The translations under genes and the position numbers were made by a program. A DNA stretch of 33,316 nt from Candidatus Stahliibacteriota bacterium (GTDB taxonomy: Bacteria > Hydrothermota > Tepidihabitantia > SM23-42), in NCBI GenBank assembly GCA_030613445.1, contig JAUWLY010000003.1, positions 1 to 33,316 of the forward strand, given 5' to 3'. Shown here piece after piece: positions 31,712 through 33,316 of this stretch (positions within the stretch are counted from its first letter, which is position 1; every line of letters starts with the position of its first letter). The notes under the pieces were generated by a model. The model saw only the letters and a list, made by a program, of their open reading frames with translations, had not been told where the DNA came from and did not search any database.

Positions 31712-33316
31712 ATGGATAGCAAAAAATTAGAAAAAACTCTTCTTTTTGTTCTAATTGGAATTACTGCTGGGGTTTATCTCTATACAGTTGCCCCAACTTT
31801 GTCATTCTGGGACTGCGGTGAATTTATTGCCTCGGCATACACCCTTGCCGTTCCTCATCCGCCCGGCACGCCTTTCTATCTTTTACTGGGTAAAGTCTGG
31901 TTATTGCTCTTGGGTATTGTATCAGCTGTTCTGCCAATATCCAAAGAAGTTGCCTGGCATATGAACCTACTGGGCTTGGGTTTTTCCGTACTTACGCTGG
32001 TGCTCATTTACAAAATGATGCTGAAAATCTTCCGCATGTTTCATAAAGGTAATGACCAACGTACACTCATTATTATTGCCTTTGCCTCTTGCCTGTCCAT
32101 TGCCTTTTATTATACCTACTGGCAGAATGCAATTGAAACAGAGGTTTATGCGGCGGCCACATTTGTCTTTATCTTAATACACTATTTAGCCATTCTCTGG
32201 TACGATACGGTGAAACAAGGCACTCCGCATAATCAGTATCTGCTTTTTGCCTTTTATCTGATTTTCCTATCTACTGGCATACATCTAACGCCATTTCTTA
32301 TATTTGTGCCTTTCTATATTTTTGTCTTTGCAGTAGAACGGCGGTACTTAAAAGATGTATTGTTTATCTTACTTGGTATATTCCAACTCGTTTTCTTTGC
32401 CCTTACTTTCTTGCTCCCCGCACAATACCAACAATATACCCTATATCTACTTGGTTTTGTTCTCTTGGTGGCACTCATCTTACCGATCAATAACCCCCGG
32501 AAATATCGTAACTGGCGTTTTTTCTGGGCAGCGATTTTTCTCATTGTTCTCGGTATCTCGACTGAACTATACCTCTATATCCGCGCCAAGAAACTAACCG
32601 TACTGTATAAAGACAAAGCAGTGACTGAACAGTATCTTGCCGGCAAAAACATTGCCCCCCGGATAAATGAATGTAATCCAGGTGCGGGTTTTACCGGGTT
32701 CAACAATGTGCTCCATCGAGTCCAGTATGGCCCTCCCCGTATAATCCCGCGGCAGACTCAGGATAATACTGGTTTTGGTCTGATCCAAGGTTATTTCTGG
32801 CAGATGCATCTTTTTGTCAGATATCTTTTCTGGCAGCCTGCACATGAAGGGATCAATTCGTTTGTTAGGGCGTTGATTCTCGTACTCTTCAGTTTATTCA
32901 GTATCTGGGGTTCGGTAGTCTTATTCCGAAAAGAGAAAAAGCTGTTTCTCTTGATGATGATGATAATGTTCATGCTCTCTTTTGCTATGATCAGCTATTT
33001 GAATTTAAAATTCTCACCGAGTGATGATAACCCCACTCATCAAAAACGTGAGGTTCGGGAACGGGATTATTTCTTCCATACTGCACATGTATACTTCGGT
33101 ATTTTGATTGGTTTTGGATTTCTTGGTTTTACAGACTTTCTCAAAGATGAAACCAAGAACAGAAAAGTCGTGAATATTACCGGTTTGGGTGGTATCTTGG
33201 TATTCTCCATTGCACCGTTCTTCGCCAATATTCAAGTGAATAATCGTTTTGGCAATTTTATCCCCAAGGATTATGGTTATAATATGCTTGCGTCATGTGA
33301 TGATCGTGCAGTGATC
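31712..33316 (+). CDS. DUF2723/TMEM260-like GT-C membrane protein (3' truncated)
   Basis: 535 codons are visible and the frame is open at the window edge. The N-terminus carries the family signature: a first helix (FVLIGITAGVYLYTV), then APTLSFWDCGEFIASAYTL with W33-D34-C35-G36-E37 and VPHPPGTP (H49). Many helices follow, and a REVRERDYFF motif comes late in the visible part. TMEM260, the animal relative, is a protein O-mannosyltransferase, so a polyprenyl-sugar-dependent glycosyltransferase is likely; the bacterial acceptor is unknown. The ATG has AGGAGG four bases upstream and its own consensus promoter. It is the second GT-C-type protein in the window. Confidence 0.9.
   Translation, partial: MDSKKLEKTLLFVLIGITAGVYLYTVAPTLSFWDCGEFIASAYTLAVPHPPGTPFYLLLGKVWLLLLGIVSAVLPISKEVAWHMNLLGLGFSVLTLVLIYKMMLKIFRMFHKGNDQRTLIIIAFASCLSIAFYYTYWQNAIETEVYAAATFVFILIHYLAILWYDTVKQGTPHNQYLLFAFYLIFLSTGIHLTPFLIFVPFYIFVFAVERRYLKDVLFILLGIFQLVFFALTFLLPAQYQQYTLYLLGFVLLVALILPINNPRKYRNWRFFWAAIFLIVLGISTELYLYIRAKKLTVLYKDKAVTEQYLAGKNIAPRINECNPGAGFTGFNNVLHRVQYGPPRIIPRQTQDNTGFGLIQGYFWQMHLFVRYLFWQPAHEGINSFVRALILVLFSLFSIWGSVVLFRKEKKLFLLMMMIMFMLSFAMISYLNLKFSPSDDNPTHQKREVRERDYFFHTAHVYFGILIGFGFLGFTDFLKDETKNRKVVNITGLGGILVFSIAPFFANIQVNNRFGNFIPKDYGYNMLASCDDRAVI

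Overview
The window is an A+T-rich bacterial chromosome segment with no phage, plasmid or conjugation genes. Its gene content suggests an uncultured Gram-negative lineage of the FCB (Fibrobacteres-Chlorobi-Bacteroidetes) type, possibly a WOR-3/Stahlbacteria-like candidate phylum. The pointers are a gingipain-type C25 peptidase and a subtilase with type IX (Por) secretion C-termini, two GWxTD proteins, a PorV-like outer-membrane protein, FlgD/Ig-type C-terminal domains, a DUF2723 membrane protein and TonB/ExbBD genes. The phylum is an inference; no rRNA or core marker gene is present.

Layout. (1) 1-5020, plus strand: the 3' part of a secreted C25 peptidase with a strong terminator, then a tight trio of TPR membrane protein, STT3-like GT-C protein and UbiA-family prenyltransferase. 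(2) 5076-8364, minus strand: GAF-GGDEF cyclase, hypD and a PflX-like radical SAM gene. A divergent leaderless-type promoter pair separates this from a plus-strand M55 D-aminopeptidase (8436-9278). (3) 9374-17843, minus strand: two overlapping GWxTD genes, a palindromic repeat element, a giant subtilase and a PQQ-propeller lipoprotein candidate. (4) 18154-22388, plus strand: GH57 branching enzyme, protein-isoaspartate methyltransferase, tRNA-Pro(CGG), a LOG-like nucleotide-binding protein, acylphosphatase and adenine phosphoribosyltransferase, with several unusual repeats between them. (5) 31203-22654, minus strand: an eight-gene envelope operon (secreted Ig/FlgD protein, PorV-like barrel, TPR protein, ExbB, two different ExbDs, TonB, OmpA-like protein). 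(6) 31712 to the end: a truncated DUF2723 GT-C protein.

The proteases and the PQQ protein look like exported cell-surface products. The envelope operon supplies an outer-membrane barrel and an ion-driven ExbB/ExbD/TonB motor that could serve the same envelope. The GT-C and UbiA genes suggest polyprenyl-linked sugar chemistry.

The most unusual signal is non-coding. Degenerate tracts with a strict 7-base period and a different unit at each site lie in intergenic DNA. One supplies a ribosome-binding site and another encodes a signal peptide. They sit beside tandem palindromes with TCCCG...CGGGA ends, one pair of which splits the T-loop of a duplicated tRNA-Pro 3' fragment, and beside a second palindromic element with TGACCGAGAAT ends. 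In addition, eight recognisable sigma-70-type promoters all have a 16-bp spacer, and four of them put the start codon 5-6 nt after the -10 box, which predicts leaderless mRNAs.
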